NCBI RefSeq assembly: GCF_947503125.1
Contig: NZ_CANNCR010000037.1
Span: forward strand, 1 to 44,176
From: an uncultured Metabacillus sp.
Lineage (GTDB): Bacteria > Bacillota > Bacilli > Bacillales > Bacillaceae
Length of the DNA: 44,176 bases
Direction of reading: 5' to 3'
The notes under the pieces were generated by a model. It made no database searches, had not been told where the DNA came from, and saw only the letters and a list, made by a program, of their open reading frames with translations. Position 1 is the stretch's first letter, and every line of letters begins with the position of its first letter. Positions 16,641-25,156 of this stretch are shown piece after piece. Both the position numbers and the translations under genes were made by a program.

Positions 16641-18020
16641 CTAGAAATGAACGGTATGGCCAACCGAACCAAGAATCGCTTCATGAACAGCTTCACCCAA
16701 AGATGGATGTGCAGCTACAAAGTTTTCTAGAACATCAACTGTTAACTCGGTATGTAACATTAATGTCGCTTGTCCAATTAACTCTGTAGCACGAGGACCA
16801 ATAATGGATACCCCAATAATCGATTGATATTCTGGTTCAATGATGATCTTGACTTTTCCGTTCTGCTCATTAAGTATAAGTGCTTTACCGTTTGCTGCAA
16901 AAGGAAATTCTCCGATTTTCAAGTCATGAAATTGATTTCTCGCTTCCTTTTCTGTTAAACCAACACTCGCTATTTCAGGTGCTGTATAAATACAGCGCGG
17001 CACTGCTTGATAATTTACACTAGTCTCGTGACCACAAGCATGATTAGCAGCAACTGTTCCTTCATGAAAAGCAACATGTGCAAGCTGTATTCCTCCTATA
17101 ACATCACCACACGCATAGATATGAGAATAAGAGGTTTGCATATATTCATTTACATGAATTCCTTTTTCACAAAAAGAAACGCCGATCTTTTCGAGTCCAA
17201 GCTCGTTCACACGCGGTTTTCTTCCTACCGATACAAGCACATAATCCCCACCAAAAGTCCTATTTTCTTCTCCTTGTCGAATTGTCACTTCTTTTAAATT
17301 TCTATTAACATGCTTTAATGCTGTATCTGTATATATTGTGACACCTTCTTTTTCAAGCTCCTGTGTTAAAAATGAAACAATATCCGGATCCTCTGCAGGC
17401 AGGAGCTGGTTTGCCATCTCAATAATCGTAACTTTTGTTCCCATCCGGCTAAAAATGCTTGCAAATTCGCAGCCAATTACCCCGCCGCCAATAATAATGA
17501 TTGATTCTGGGACTGAAGGCAAATCAAGTGCTTGACGACTATCTATGATCCATTCTCCATCAAAAGGAGCAAAAGGAAGCTGGATCGGTTCTGAGCCAGT
17601 GGCAATAATAATATTATCTGCATCGATTTCTTCCTGTGAAACACCTTTATCGATTAAAAGTCGATGGCTTGTAAGAAATGAAGCTGAACCATTTATCACA
17701 TTTATTTTATTTTTTTTCATTAAGTAGCCAATTCCATTTACGAGATTATTTACAATGTTATTTTTATATGATAATACTTGTGTCCAATTAATTGAGACAC
17801 TCCTGTTATCAAGCTGCACCCCAAATTTATTGGCTTTTTTTACCTTCCCATAAATATCCGCACTTTCTAAAAGAGATTTGGTAGGCATACACCCCTCATT
17901 TAAACAAGTACCACCTAAACTTTTTTGTTCTACTAAGATTACCTGTTTACCCTGCTGGGCAGCGACAATTGCCGCTACATACCCAGCAGGACCTCCTCCA
18001 ATAATGACAAGCTTTGACAA
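16641..18020 (-). CDS. acoL: Dihydrolipoyl dehydrogenase (E3) of the acetoin dehydrogenase complex
   Basis: 459 residues, normal for E3. The FAD motif is VIIGGGPAGYVAAIVA at the N-terminus, the redox-active disulphide is GGTCLNEGCMPTKSLL (about 36-51), the NAD motif is IIIGGGVIGCEFASIFSRMG (about 175-194), the second FAD contact is YACGDVIGG, and the C-terminal catalytic pair is in AAHPSLGEAVHEAI. It reoxidises dihydrolipoamide on E2 with NAD. The start is TTG 18020 after GGTGGTG. In contrast to the tight acoA-acoB-acoC spacing, acoL is separated from acoC by 213 nt of structured non-coding DNA. It is last in the aco operon. Confidence 0.93.
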   Translation of the reverse strand: MSKLVIIGGGPAGYVAAIVAAQQGKQVILVEQKSLGGTCLNEGCMPTKSLLESADIYGKVKKANKFGVQLDNRSVSINWTQVLSYKNNIVNNLVNGIGYLMKKNKINVINGSASFLTSHRLLIDKGVSQEEIDADNIIIATGSEPIQLPFAPFDGEWIIDSRQALDLPSVPESIIIIGGGVIGCEFASIFSRMGTKVTIIEMANQLLPAEDPDIVSFLTQELEKEGVTIYTDTALKHVNRNLKEVTIRQGEENRTFGGDYVLVSVGRKPRVNELGLEKIGVSFCEKGIHVNEYMQTSYSHIYACGDVIGGIQLAHVAFHEGTVAANHACGHETSVNYQAVPRCIYTAPEIASVGLTEKEARNQFHDLKIGEFPFAANGKALILNEQNGKVKIIIEPEYQSIIGVSIIGPRATELIGQATLMLHTELTVDVLENFVAAHPSLGEAVHEAILGSVGHTVHF

Positions 18021-18233
18021 GCGATTTCACCACCCTTATAAAATGAGAATGCTATCAGTGGGGATTTTCCTTGAGTACAAAATATATAAGTGCCGACATT
18101 GCCAAAGGACATGGCGAAGGTTAGTCGGCGTCCCCCCTGAAGGCTTGCGAACATATCTGATCTTTACTGGCAGTTATCCTCCACTTTTCTTATTAGCTAC
18201 CTTGAATCTTGAAGTTTGGGTTTTTACAGCCCG
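18021..18233. other. 213-nt structured spacer inside the aco operon (acoC-acoL)
   Basis: No convincing gene; a plus-strand frame through it is antisense to acoL and reads through hairpins. The core folds as GCCGAC (18092-18097) with GTCGGC (18124-18129), enclosing GCCA/TGGC (18101-18104 with 18112-18115), then a GGGGGG-rich segment on the minus strand. The local GC is higher than in the flanking genes. It resembles an inserted intergenic repeat or an RNA element that processes or attenuates the aco mRNA. Confidence 0.5.
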
Positions 18234-19454
18234 TTAAGATTGAGATAAAAGAATTTGATAAGGTTTTTCAAGCAGTTGTTTGATTGATTTTAAAAACTCT
18301 GCAGCAGGTGCACCATCAAGTACCCGATGGTCAAATGTTAGACTAAGAGGCAGAATACTTCTTCTTTGTAGTTCCTCTCCAACAAATACGGGTGTTTCTG
18401 TTACAGCTCCAACCCCTAAAATTCCTGTCTCTGGTGTATTTAAGATTGGTGTAAAATGTTCTACCCCATAAGAACCTAAGTTCGTAATCGTAAAGGTAGA
18501 ACCTGAAATTTGTTCTGTAGTCAACTGACCTGCTCTTGCCTGTTTTGCAAGGGTTTTAATTGTCTTTGAAAGCTCAAGTAAAGAACATGTTTCAGCATGA
18601 CGAACAACTGGTACTACTAAGCCGTTTTCCAGCGCCACTGCGATACCAAGATGAACATGCTCAAAGCTTTCAATGGCATCATTAATAAGCGCACTGTTCA
18701 TGTTTTTATGCTTCATCAAGGTTAGAACCACAGCACGTGAAATAAAATCATTTAATGATAGTTTACTTTCGTCTTGAAGTTCCTCGCGAAGTGACTTTTG
18801 TAAATGGATAAGATCCGTTACATCTGCCTTCATATTGATTGTTAGTTGTGCTGAATGTAAAAGGCTTTCCTGCATTCGTGTCGCAATCACCTTCCGCATT
18901 CCTGAAATCGTTGTTTTATTTACACTCCTTGGGTCATGAGTGTTGACGGGTTGTTCCTGTTCAAGCTTTTGTTTTTTTCTTTCCTCTATAGCATGGAGAA
19001 CATCTTCTTTTGTGATTCTTCCATTTGGTCCTGAACCTTTTATTTGTTCAAGATTCAATCCCGCTTTTTCAGCCATTTTTTTCGCAATAGGTGAAGCTTT
19101 TATTGACTGCTTTTCATTGCTTGTATCCTGTATAGAAGTAGTTTCCTCCTCAACGTTTGTTCCCATATTTTCAGCTGCTTCTGTTTGCGGGGTTACAAGT
19201 GTAGCAAGCTTTTCATCCGGGTTACCAATGAAGCAGATCGGAGTCCCGGGAGGAACGCCATTTCCCTCTTGAACTGCTATTTCTAAAAGAGTTCCATCGA
19301 CTGGTGCCTCAAGGTCTGTTTCAATTTTTTCAGAGCTAATTCCTGCAAGTAACTCCCCTTTGTTAACAACATCCCCAACATGTTTATTCCAATAGCTAAC
19401 AGTTCCCTCTTTCATAGACATCCCGAGCTTAGGCATCACAACTTCTACTGCCAT
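18234..19454 (-). CDS. acoC: Dihydrolipoyllysine acetyltransferase (E2) of the acetoin dehydrogenase complex
   Basis: 406 residues. N-terminal lipoyl domain with the lipoylated Lys in GISSEKIETDLEAP (about 42-55), one lipoyl domain only. A linker rich in Glu and Thr follows, then the peripheral-subunit-binding domain SPIAKKMAEKAGLNLEQIKG with GPNGRITKEDVL (about 120-150). The C-terminal catalytic core ends in LTFDHRVLDGAPAAEFL, with the active His and Asp. It transfers the acetyl group from E1-bound hydroxyethyl-TPP to CoA. ATG 19454 follows AAGGAGG with a 10-nt gap; the gene lies 21 nt after acoB. No damage. Confidence 0.94.
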   Translation of the reverse strand: MAVEVVMPKLGMSMKEGTVSYWNKHVGDVVNKGELLAGISSEKIETDLEAPVDGTLLEIAVQEGNGVPPGTPICFIGNPDEKLATLVTPQTEAAENMGTNVEEETTSIQDTSNEKQSIKASPIAKKMAEKAGLNLEQIKGSGPNGRITKEDVLHAIEERKKQKLEQEQPVNTHDPRSVNKTTISGMRKVIATRMQESLLHSAQLTINMKADVTDLIHLQKSLREELQDESKLSLNDFISRAVVLTLMKHKNMNSALINDAIESFEHVHLGIAVALENGLVVPVVRHAETCSLLELSKTIKTLAKQARAGQLTTEQISGSTFTITNLGSYGVEHFTPILNTPETGILGVGAVTETPVFVGEELQRRSILPLSLTFDHRVLDGAPAAEFLKSIKQLLEKPYQILLSQS

Positions 19455-19475
19455 ATGGGCATTCCTCCTTCTTCT

Positions 19476-20510
19476 TTAAACGATTTGCAGCGATTTATCT
19501 CCGAGCATTTCTGAGACTACAGCAATGATTTTTTCCGGTGTTGGCAGGTAAAGATCTTCTAATGGAGGTGAAAAGGGAACCGGCGTATGCGGAGCAGTAA
19601 TTCGCTTTATTGGTGCATCTAGCAAATCAAAACCCTCATCAGCCACCATTGCTGCGATATCTGTTGCTATACTGCATCGAGGATTTGCCTCATCAATGAC
19701 AATAAGTCGGTTTGTTTTCTCGACAGAATTTAAAATTGTCTCTGAATCTAGCGGTGACAAGCTTCTAGGGTCAACTACCTCCAACTCAATTCCTTTTTTC
19801 GCCAGTTGCTCTGCAGCAGTAAGAGCGGTATGAACTTGTTTGCCGATAGCAACGATTGTTACATCTGAACCTTCTCTTTTCACATCTGCTTTTCCTAATG
19901 GTATTGTGTAATAGCCTTCAGGTACTTCACCTGTCGTATTGTATAATGTTTTGTCCTCAAAATAGATAACTGGATCATTATCTTCAATAGCAGCAAGCAA
20001 TAAGCCTTTTGCATCATAGGCCGTAGAAGGAACAACCACTTTAATCCCTGGCATGCTTGTGAATAATGCATACAAGCTTTGCGAATGCTGTGCAGCGGCA
20101 CGGAATCCTGCACCATGGGTAGTACGGATGGTCACTGGAACTTGAGCTTTTCCGCCAAACATATAACGAAACTTGGCACCTTGATTAAGCACTTGGTCCA
20201 AGCAACTTCCAATAAAGTCATTAAACATTAATTCTGCAATTGGACGTAAACCAGTTGCCGCTGCAGCCATTGCAGCCCCCATATATCCCGCTTCGGCAAT
20301 TGGTGTATCAAGAATACGGTCCCTTCCAAATTCTTGAACTAATCCCTTCGTCACGCCTAGTACACCACCCCATGCTTCATCATCTTGTAGATGATCCACT
20401 GCAGCTCCTCCTGCAACATCTTCACCTAATAAAATGACATTCTCATCCTTACGCATTGCTAGCTTTATCGCTTCATTAATTGCATTTGATACACTGATTA
20501 TTCTTCCCAT
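19476..20510 (-). CDS. acoB: Acetoin dehydrogenase E1 component, beta subunit
   Basis: 344 residues, the transketolase-like pyrimidine-binding and C-terminal domains of an E1 beta chain. Typical segments: ILLGEDVAGGAAVDHLQ near 25-41, DTPIAEAGYMGAAMAAAATG near 70-89, GGKAQVPVTIRTTHGAG near 118-134, and EVVDPRSLSPLDSETIL near 243-259. With AcoA it forms the TPP-dependent E1 that cleaves acetoin into acetaldehyde and an enzyme-bound hydroxyethyl group. ATG 20510 follows CAGGAGG. It starts 34 nt after the acoA stop, in the same operon. Confidence 0.94.
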   Translation of the reverse strand: MGRIISVSNAINEAIKLAMRKDENVILLGEDVAGGAAVDHLQDDEAWGGVLGVTKGLVQEFGRDRILDTPIAEAGYMGAAMAAAATGLRPIAELMFNDFIGSCLDQVLNQGAKFRYMFGGKAQVPVTIRTTHGAGFRAAAQHSQSLYALFTSMPGIKVVVPSTAYDAKGLLLAAIEDNDPVIYFEDKTLYNTTGEVPEGYYTIPLGKADVKREGSDVTIVAIGKQVHTALTAAEQLAKKGIELEVVDPRSLSPLDSETILNSVEKTNRLIVIDEANPRCSIATDIAAMVADEGFDLLDAPIKRITAPHTPVPFSPPLEDLYLPTPEKIIAVVSEMLGDKSLQIV

Positions 20511-20544
20511 ACGAATTCCTCCTGTTTATTTAGTAGATTTATCA

Positions 20545-21540
20545 TTAATAAGATACATAAACATCTGTTAACAATTCAGATGGGTCAGGGTAATCACTTT
20601 CTTCAGCAAATGTAACCGCATTTTGCACAGCTTCTTTTACCTTATTCTCATAGTTTTCAATCTCATTAATAGTAAGAAGCTGATTTTCAATAGCAAACTC
20701 CTTAAAAAGCTTTATCGCATCTCGTTCATCACGATGCTGCGCTTTATCCTCATCGGTCTTATATTTTTGAGCATCTCCCTCAAAATGTCCGTAATTTCTA
20801 TACGTCATACACTCAATTAATGTTGGACCTTCTCCACGTCTGGCCCGATCGATCGCTTCTCCTGCCGCTTTATAAACAGCCATTACATCTTTTCCATCTA
20901 TCCGAACACCAGGAATATTATAAGCGCTTGCACGGTCTGAAATTTGTTTACATGCCGAAGCATATTCAAATGGCGTTGCTTCACCATAGCCGTTATTCTC
21001 GGCAACGAAAACAACTGGGAGCTTCCAAATCGCTGCTAAATTTATTCCTTCGTGGAAGGTCCCTTCGTTATTTGCACCATCGCCAAAGAAGCATACAGCT
21101 ACAGCATTTGTTTTCTTATATTTCGCAGTTAAGGCTGCCCCTGCTGCGAGCGGAAAGCCTCCGCCAACAATTCCATTTGCCCCAAGCATTCCTTTATCTA
21201 AATCAGCAATATGCATGGATCCCCCCTTTCCTTTACAAAGTCCTGTTGCCTTACCAAACAACTCAGCCATCATGCCATTTAAGTCACAACCCTTTGCTAT
21301 ACAATGTCCATGACCGCGATGTGTACTAGTAATATAATCCCTTTCATTTAAATGTGCACAACAACCAACTGCTATCGCTTCCTCACCTGCATAAAGGTGG
21401 ACAAATCCAGGCAAAACTCCTTTTGCAAATATATTGTGGACCTCATCCTCAAAATAGCGAATCTCCAGCATTTTTTGATAGATCCACTCTACTTTTTCTT
21501 TTGTGATCATACTGCTTACTTTTTCCCTTGTTTTTTCCAT
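20545..21540 (-). CDS. acoA: Acetoin dehydrogenase E1 component, alpha subunit
   Basis: 331 residues. The TPP-binding motif is GDGANNEG followed by TFHEGINLAAIWKLPVVFVAENN (about 160-190), and the E1-alpha loop includes STHRGHGHCIAKG (about 73-85) and GGSMHIADLDKG (about 115-126). The latter run, with KGMLGANGIVGGGFPLAAGAA, is typical of AcoA and pyruvate-dehydrogenase alpha chains; the neighbours acoB, acoC, acoL, bdhA and acoR fix the acetoin role. ATG 21540 has AGGAGGGG 8-9 nt upstream. First gene of the operon, driven by the -24/-12 promoter at 21624-21639. Confidence 0.94.
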   Translation of the reverse strand: MEKTREKVSSMITKEKVEWIYQKMLEIRYFEDEVHNIFAKGVLPGFVHLYAGEEAIAVGCCAHLNERDYITSTHRGHGHCIAKGCDLNGMMAELFGKATGLCKGKGGSMHIADLDKGMLGANGIVGGGFPLAAGAALTAKYKKTNAVAVCFFGDGANNEGTFHEGINLAAIWKLPVVFVAENNGYGEATPFEYASACKQISDRASAYNIPGVRIDGKDVMAVYKAAGEAIDRARRGEGPTLIECMTYRNYGHFEGDAQKYKTDEDKAQHRDERDAIKLFKEFAIENQLLTINEIENYENKVKEAVQNAVTFAEESDYPDPSELLTDVYVSY

Positions 21541-21562
21541 GATTTTTCCCCTCCTGTTTTTA

Positions 21563-21576
21563 GTAAATCGTTTACA
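21563..21576. promoter_or_regulatory. Possible cre site in the acoA leader
   Basis: On the minus strand TGTAAACGATTTAC matches 12 of 14 positions of the cre consensus. It lies between the sigma-54 promoter and the acoA ribosome binding site. Direct CcpA repression would add to control through acoR. Confidence 0.35.
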
Positions 21577-21623
21577 TTTTTACTGTGAGGCATTTAACAT
21601 AGAATGCTCTACACATTTATCAA

Positions 21624-21639
21624 TGCAAAAACCGTGCCA
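21624..21639 (-). promoter_or_regulatory. Sigma-54 (-24/-12) promoter of acoABCL
   Basis: On the minus strand TGGCAC (21639-21634), 5 nt, TTGCA (21628-21624): a perfect match to TGGCAC-N5-TTGCW. The predicted start is about 70 nt before acoA. Confidence 0.9.
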
Positions 21640-21692
21640 AAGTTGTGTACCACTAGCAAAAGTGAATTTTATAGAATTTACTTTTTATCTTT

Positions 21693-21726
21693 TAGACAAA
21701 ATGAGATAGATGTCTCGTTTTGTCTA
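21693..21726. promoter_or_regulatory. Probable AcoR upstream activating site
   Basis: TAGACAAAATGAGA (21693-21706), a 6-nt spacer and TCTCGTTTTGTCTA (21713-21726), pairing at 13 of 14 positions. The centre is about 72 bp from the acoA -24 element and about 103 bp from the divergent -24 element at 21812. Position and symmetry fit an enhancer-type site for a sigma-54 activator. That AcoR binds it is inferred. Confidence 0.65.
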
Positions 21727-21811
21727 CTTTTTTATCCAGAAAATAGAGAAGGAACGAAAGCATTACACTATATTTGAAGTTCAGATAAGTCATTTTTCCT
21801 TCAAGTCAATT

Positions 21812-21827
21812 TGGCATACTATTTGCA
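21812..21827 (+). promoter_or_regulatory. Second sigma-54-type promoter, divergent, facing the Spo0E-like gene
   Basis: TGGCAT (21812-21817), 5 nt, TTGCA (21823-21827): one deviation (T for C) from the consensus, a common variant. The predicted start is near 21839, about 42 nt before the Spo0E-like GTG start. Confidence 0.7.
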
Positions 21828-21880
21828 AGCATTTATTTTAAAAAAATAGAAAGTGATTATCTTTGGAGGAGGGTGGTCAA

Positions 21881-22042
21881 GTGGAGATTAACGACCTTTT
21901 ACTTATTGAAATTGAAGAGATGTCTACTCAATTACTTAATCTTTACCGGGAATGCAATGAAAATCTTTTGCATCCTCAACTTATACATGCAAGTCAAAGA
22001 TTAGATCAATTAATGAATACGTACAGATCCATTACAAAATGA
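21881..22042 (+). CDS. Spo0E-family aspartyl-phosphate phosphatase (53 codons)
   Basis: GTG at 21881 is preceded by GGAGGAGGG (21865-21873). The product ends with LLHPQLIHASQRLDQLMN followed by TYRSITK and has IEEMSTQLLNLY before it, a two-helix hairpin with the SQxLD signature of the Spo0E/YisI/YnzD family. These small proteins dephosphorylate Spo0A~P and so delay sporulation. No sign of damage. The gene is transcribed away from acoA and is preceded by a sigma-54-type promoter and a site shared with the aco operon; a terminator follows at 22065-22095. Family membership is read from the motif; the target (Spo0A) is known for the family, not shown here. Confidence 0.82.
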   Translation: MEINDLLLIEIEEMSTQLLNLYRECNENLLHPQLIHASQRLDQLMNTYRSITK

Positions 22043-22063
22043 AGGAATGGATTGTTAATGAGG

Positions 22064-22096
22064 AAAGGGTACACATTATTGTGCACCCTTGTTTTC
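22064..22096 (+). terminator. Terminator of the Spo0E-like gene
   Basis: AAGGGT and CAC (22065-22074) pair with GTG and ACCCTT (22081-22090), followed by GTTTTC. The convergent LysR remnant ends at 22114. Confidence 0.65.
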
Positions 22097-22113
22097 TGAA
22101 AAGGAGGTTCGCG

Positions 22114-22985
22114 TTATAAAGCTGCCATCTCTTCTTCTAAAAATTCGCTAAAAGTAAGAACTTCATTGGTTTGCAGTTTCGTGATCAAATAAGTTGAAGA
22201 AGTAGGAAGATTAATTTTATCTGCTTTAATTTCCACTAATTTTTTTAACATTAGTTCTTCCTTGATCATTGTAGTCGGTAAATACGAAATGCCCAGCCCT
22301 TGTTCAATAAATCGTTTCGTAATTTCAATTTGATTAACTTTCATTGTTCGAACGAACGGATAGCTATTTTTAATTATCTTTAAAAGACCGTCCCAATATT
22401 CAGGGTGATTATGGGTGATTAGCCTGTATTTTTGTAATACATTACTTTCGTTATTGTCCGTGATATTTTCGTTTGCAGGCCCAACTAAAATGACTGAATC
22501 TTCATGGATAGTTTTGCAATGTACATTTGGGTGGATCGTCCTTATTCTAGAAAGTCCTATATCAGCTCTCCCACTACTAATTTCTTCACCAATTTCAAAA
22601 GAAGGAATTATGTTTATTAACACTTCAATCCCAGGATATTTTTCCATAAATCTCCGCAATATTGCAGGCAGGATCGACGATGCAATTTGCGGGGCTGCTG
22701 CAATGATGACCTTTTGTTGATAGCCTTGTTTCCAAGATTCAAATGTTTCTAATCCCTCTTCATATTTCTTTACAATTTCCCTTGCTATTGGTAAAAATCG
22801 ATAACCGGCTGGCGTGAGAATAATTGATTTTCCATTTCTTTCAAACAACTTACTACTTATGCTTTCTTCAAGTCTTTGAATATGTTTTGTGATCGCAGGC
22901 TTGTTAGAAAAAGTTCTTCTGCTGTTTTTCGAAAATTTTCATAGCTTGCTGCGACAATAAATGTTTTGAGCCATTTTATCTCCAT
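22114..22985 (-). pseudogene. LysR-family regulator, broken by a -1 frameshift in the HTH
   Basis: ATG 22985 has AGGAGATC upstream and reads MEIKWLKTFIVAASYENFRK then TAEELFLT, the normal LysR N-terminus. The frame then fails at about 22902: the continuing HTH (PAITKHIQRLEESISSKLFE) is found in another frame, as though one C were missing where family members have LTQPAI. The rest is intact in the second frame to 22114: a substrate-binding domain with AAAPQIASSILPAILRRF and QGLGISYLPTTMI. A single lost base in an otherwise clean gene suggests recent inactivation or a sequence error. It is convergent with the Spo0E-like gene and divergent from the methyltransferase. Confidence 0.8.
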
Positions 22986-23127
22986 TACGATCTCCTCTAA
23001 TAACACTTCGTTATCAATCTTGCTTAAATTCGTTAATTTTTATTATTTATCGTTTCAATTATAATCTAATTAACAGAAATATACAGATTTTTTCTTTTCA
23101 AACAAAATTAAGAGGGAGAGAGTAAAC

Positions 23128-23904
23128 ATGGAAAAAACCTATAGCAAAAAGGATCAGTGGAATGCGGATTTATATGATGGTAAACATTCCTTTGTCTCAA
23201 AATATGGTGAGGATCTTCTTGATTTATTAGCTCCAAAGCCAAAAGAAAAAATTCTTGACCTTGGATGTGGAACAGGAGATTTAGCCCAAAAAATCGTTGA
23301 TTATGGTTCAGATGTTGTTGGGGTCGATAAATCTGAAAATATGATTGCACAAGCTAGAAGCAAATACCCAGATATTCATTTTGAAATAAGAGATGCAACA
23401 AATCTAGCTTTCAACCAGCAATTTGATGCAGTTTTTTCAAATGCAGCTCTTCATTGGATAAAGCCGCCTAAGGCAGCCGTCACAAATATTTATAGCAGCT
23501 TAAAACAGAAAGGACGATTTGTTGCAGAATTTGGCGGAAAAGGGAATGTTAAAATGATTACTGATGAAATCATCAATCAATTAGAAAATGCAGGTTTTGA
23601 TTATCAACAAGACAAATTCCCTTGGTATTTTCCAAGTATTAGCGAATATACAACGATAATGGAGAAAGCCGGATTTACCGTAGTATATGCTCAGCTTTAT
23701 GATCGGCCTACTCCCTTAAATGATAGAGAGGGATTAAGAGGTTGGATCAACATGTTTTGCGATGCTTTTTTTGAGGAGATTGACCAAGATCAGATAGACA
23801 TGATGATGAAAAAAATTGAGAAGCAATTAAAAAACCGTATGTATGTAAATGGTCATTGGCTTGCTGATTATAAAAGAATTCAAGTCATCGGAATAAAAGA
23901 GTAA
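23128..23904 (+). CDS. Class I SAM-dependent methyltransferase
   Basis: 258 residues. Motif I is ILDLGCGTGDLAQKI (about 41-55), the acidic end of beta-2 is VVGVDKSENMI (about 63-73), and motif IV is FDAVFSNAALHWIKPP (about 99-114). The N-terminal stretch WNADLYDGKHSFVSKYGEDL and the LHWI motif resemble trans-aconitate methyltransferase-like or ubiquinone/biotin-synthesis-like (Methyltransf_11/25) proteins; the substrate cannot be told. ATG 23128 follows AGAGGGAGAG. The LysR remnant upstream is divergent and may once have controlled it. Confidence 0.85.
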   Translation: MEKTYSKKDQWNADLYDGKHSFVSKYGEDLLDLLAPKPKEKILDLGCGTGDLAQKIVDYGSDVVGVDKSENMIAQARSKYPDIHFEIRDATNLAFNQQFDAVFSNAALHWIKPPKAAVTNIYSSLKQKGRFVAEFGGKGNVKMITDEIINQLENAGFDYQQDKFPWYFPSISEYTTIMEKAGFTVVYAQLYDRPTPLNDREGLRGWINMFCDAFFEEIDQDQIDMMMKKIEKQLKNRMYVNGHWLADYKRIQVIGIKE

Positions 23905-23907
23905 AAA

Positions 23908-23980
23908 GAAACAGCTCAGCAAATGATAAATGTACACGAATACTATCAAATTATTCGTGTGCATTTATCAAATTGTTTCC
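23908..23980. terminator. Long hairpin between convergent genes
   Basis: GATAAATG and ACACGAATA (23925-23942) pair with TATTCGTGT and CATTTATC (23952-23969) with one G-T pair, giving 18 bp; outer GAAACA/TGTTTC adds to it. T runs are short on either side. It lies between convergent genes and is a probable bidirectional terminator. Confidence 0.5.
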
Positions 23981-23983
23981 TAT

Positions 23984-25156
23984 TTATTCTAGGCCGCCAT
24001 AAATTACTGATCGTAATCGCGGCTGATGATATGCCTCAAAGTTAGGCATCATTTGCTGCATATAGACTGCTGAAAGTTTTTCCTTCGGATCAATTAATAC
24101 CCAAGTTCCAAGTAGTCCAGACCAGCCAAATTCCCCGATTGAGCTATTGGCTCCACCTAATGCCGGATTTACCATGACTCTTACACCTAATCCATAACCA
24201 TATCCGCCGAGATAGTTCCAACTATAATTCTTCGCGTTTTCTTCAGTTAAATGATTCGAAGCCATAAGCTTAATTGTTCTACTTCCAATGATGCGCTCCC
24301 CATTTAACTCACCGCCGTTAGCAAGCATATGTGCGAAAGTACTATAATCACCTAATGTTGACAGTAATCCGCCACCACCGCTTTCAAATGCTGCATCTTG
24401 TTGAATATGTGCATCCATGGCAGTATTTTTTGTTAATAGTCCCTCTTCATTCCGGTTGTATACGCTGCAAAGACGATGTTTTTTATCGCTAGGAATTCTA
24501 AAGAACGTGTCCTTCATCGAAAGAGGTTCAAAAATTTCATCATGTAAAAATTGTCCGAACGATTTTCCTGAAAGTACTTCAATAAACGCCCCTAACACAT
24601 CATGATTCAAACCGTAATGCCACCTTGTTCCGGGATCGAACGCTAAAGGAATGGATGCTAATGCTTTTGACATTCCGCGGGCCGTCATTTTCTTACCGTG
24701 ATCCTCTTGCTGTTGCATAGCATGCATGGCTTTGGCAACTTGCCGTTCCGTTTCATTCGACTCTCCCGGATAGGTTATCCCAGATGTCATGGTAAAGAGA
24801 TCTTTTACTGTTATTGATCTTGATGCAGGGACAGTAACAATATCTCCCTTTTCATTCTCCCGATATACGTGAGGGTTTTTAAACTCCGGTAAATATTCTT
24901 CTAGAGGATCATTCAGTAAAAAAAGTCCTTTTTCATAAAGCATAAGTGCTGCAGTACAAGTTACTACCTTTGTCATTGAATAGATGCGATAAATCGTATC
25001 CGGAGCGATCGATTTTTGCGTTTCAATATCTGCAAGACCAACGAAGTCTTCAACAATTGTTTTACCATGATGGGTAACTGACAATGCACATCCTGCCGGC
25101 CCCTTTTCAACGAAACTTTTTAGCAGCTGGTTTAGTTTATTTTGCAATGAATTCAA
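23984..25156 (-). CDS. Serine hydrolase, beta-lactamase class C / EstB fold
   Basis: 390 residues with the penicillin-binding / class C beta-lactamase fold. Active-site motif SxxK is S60-M-T-K63 (IYSMTKVVTC); the YxN-type motif is in WHYGLNHDVLG (about 180-190); a GGGG segment (AFESGGGGLLSTLGDYSTF) and FGWSGLLGT near the C-terminus complete the pocket. Family members are esterases, D-aminopeptidases or transesterases more often than true beta-lactamases. No signal peptide is seen, so it is probably cytoplasmic. TTG start at the N-terminus (NSLQNKLNQLL) after GAAGGGG. Function beyond hydrolase is not predictable. Confidence 0.85.
   Translation of the reverse strand: MNSLQNKLNQLLKSFVEKGPAGCALSVTHHGKTIVEDFVGLADIETQKSIAPDTIYRIYSMTKVVTCTAALMLYEKGLFLLNDPLEEYLPEFKNPHVYRENEKGDIVTVPASRSITVKDLFTMTSGITYPGESNETERQVAKAMHAMQQQEDHGKKMTARGMSKALASIPLAFDPGTRWHYGLNHDVLGAFIEVLSGKSFGQFLHDEIFEPLSMKDTFFRIPSDKKHRLCSVYNRNEEGLLTKNTAMDAHIQQDAAFESGGGGLLSTLGDYSTFAHMLANGGELNGERIIGSRTIKLMASNHLTEENAKNYSWNYLGGYGYGLGVRVMVNPALGGANSSIGEFGWSGLLGTWVLIDPKEKLSAVYMQQMMPNFEAYHQPRLRSVIYGGLE

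Noticed and set aside
17878-18237. 119-codon plus-strand frame with CRHCQRTWRR-like segment
   Set aside because: It starts antisense to acoL and runs through the structured spacer hairpins; the Cys/Arg-rich look is a product of the GC-rich stem.
20820-21329. 169-codon open frame on the plus strand
   Set aside because: Lies wholly antisense to acoA, composition is that of a reversed coding sequence (Leu/His/Arg rich), and no ribosome binding site.
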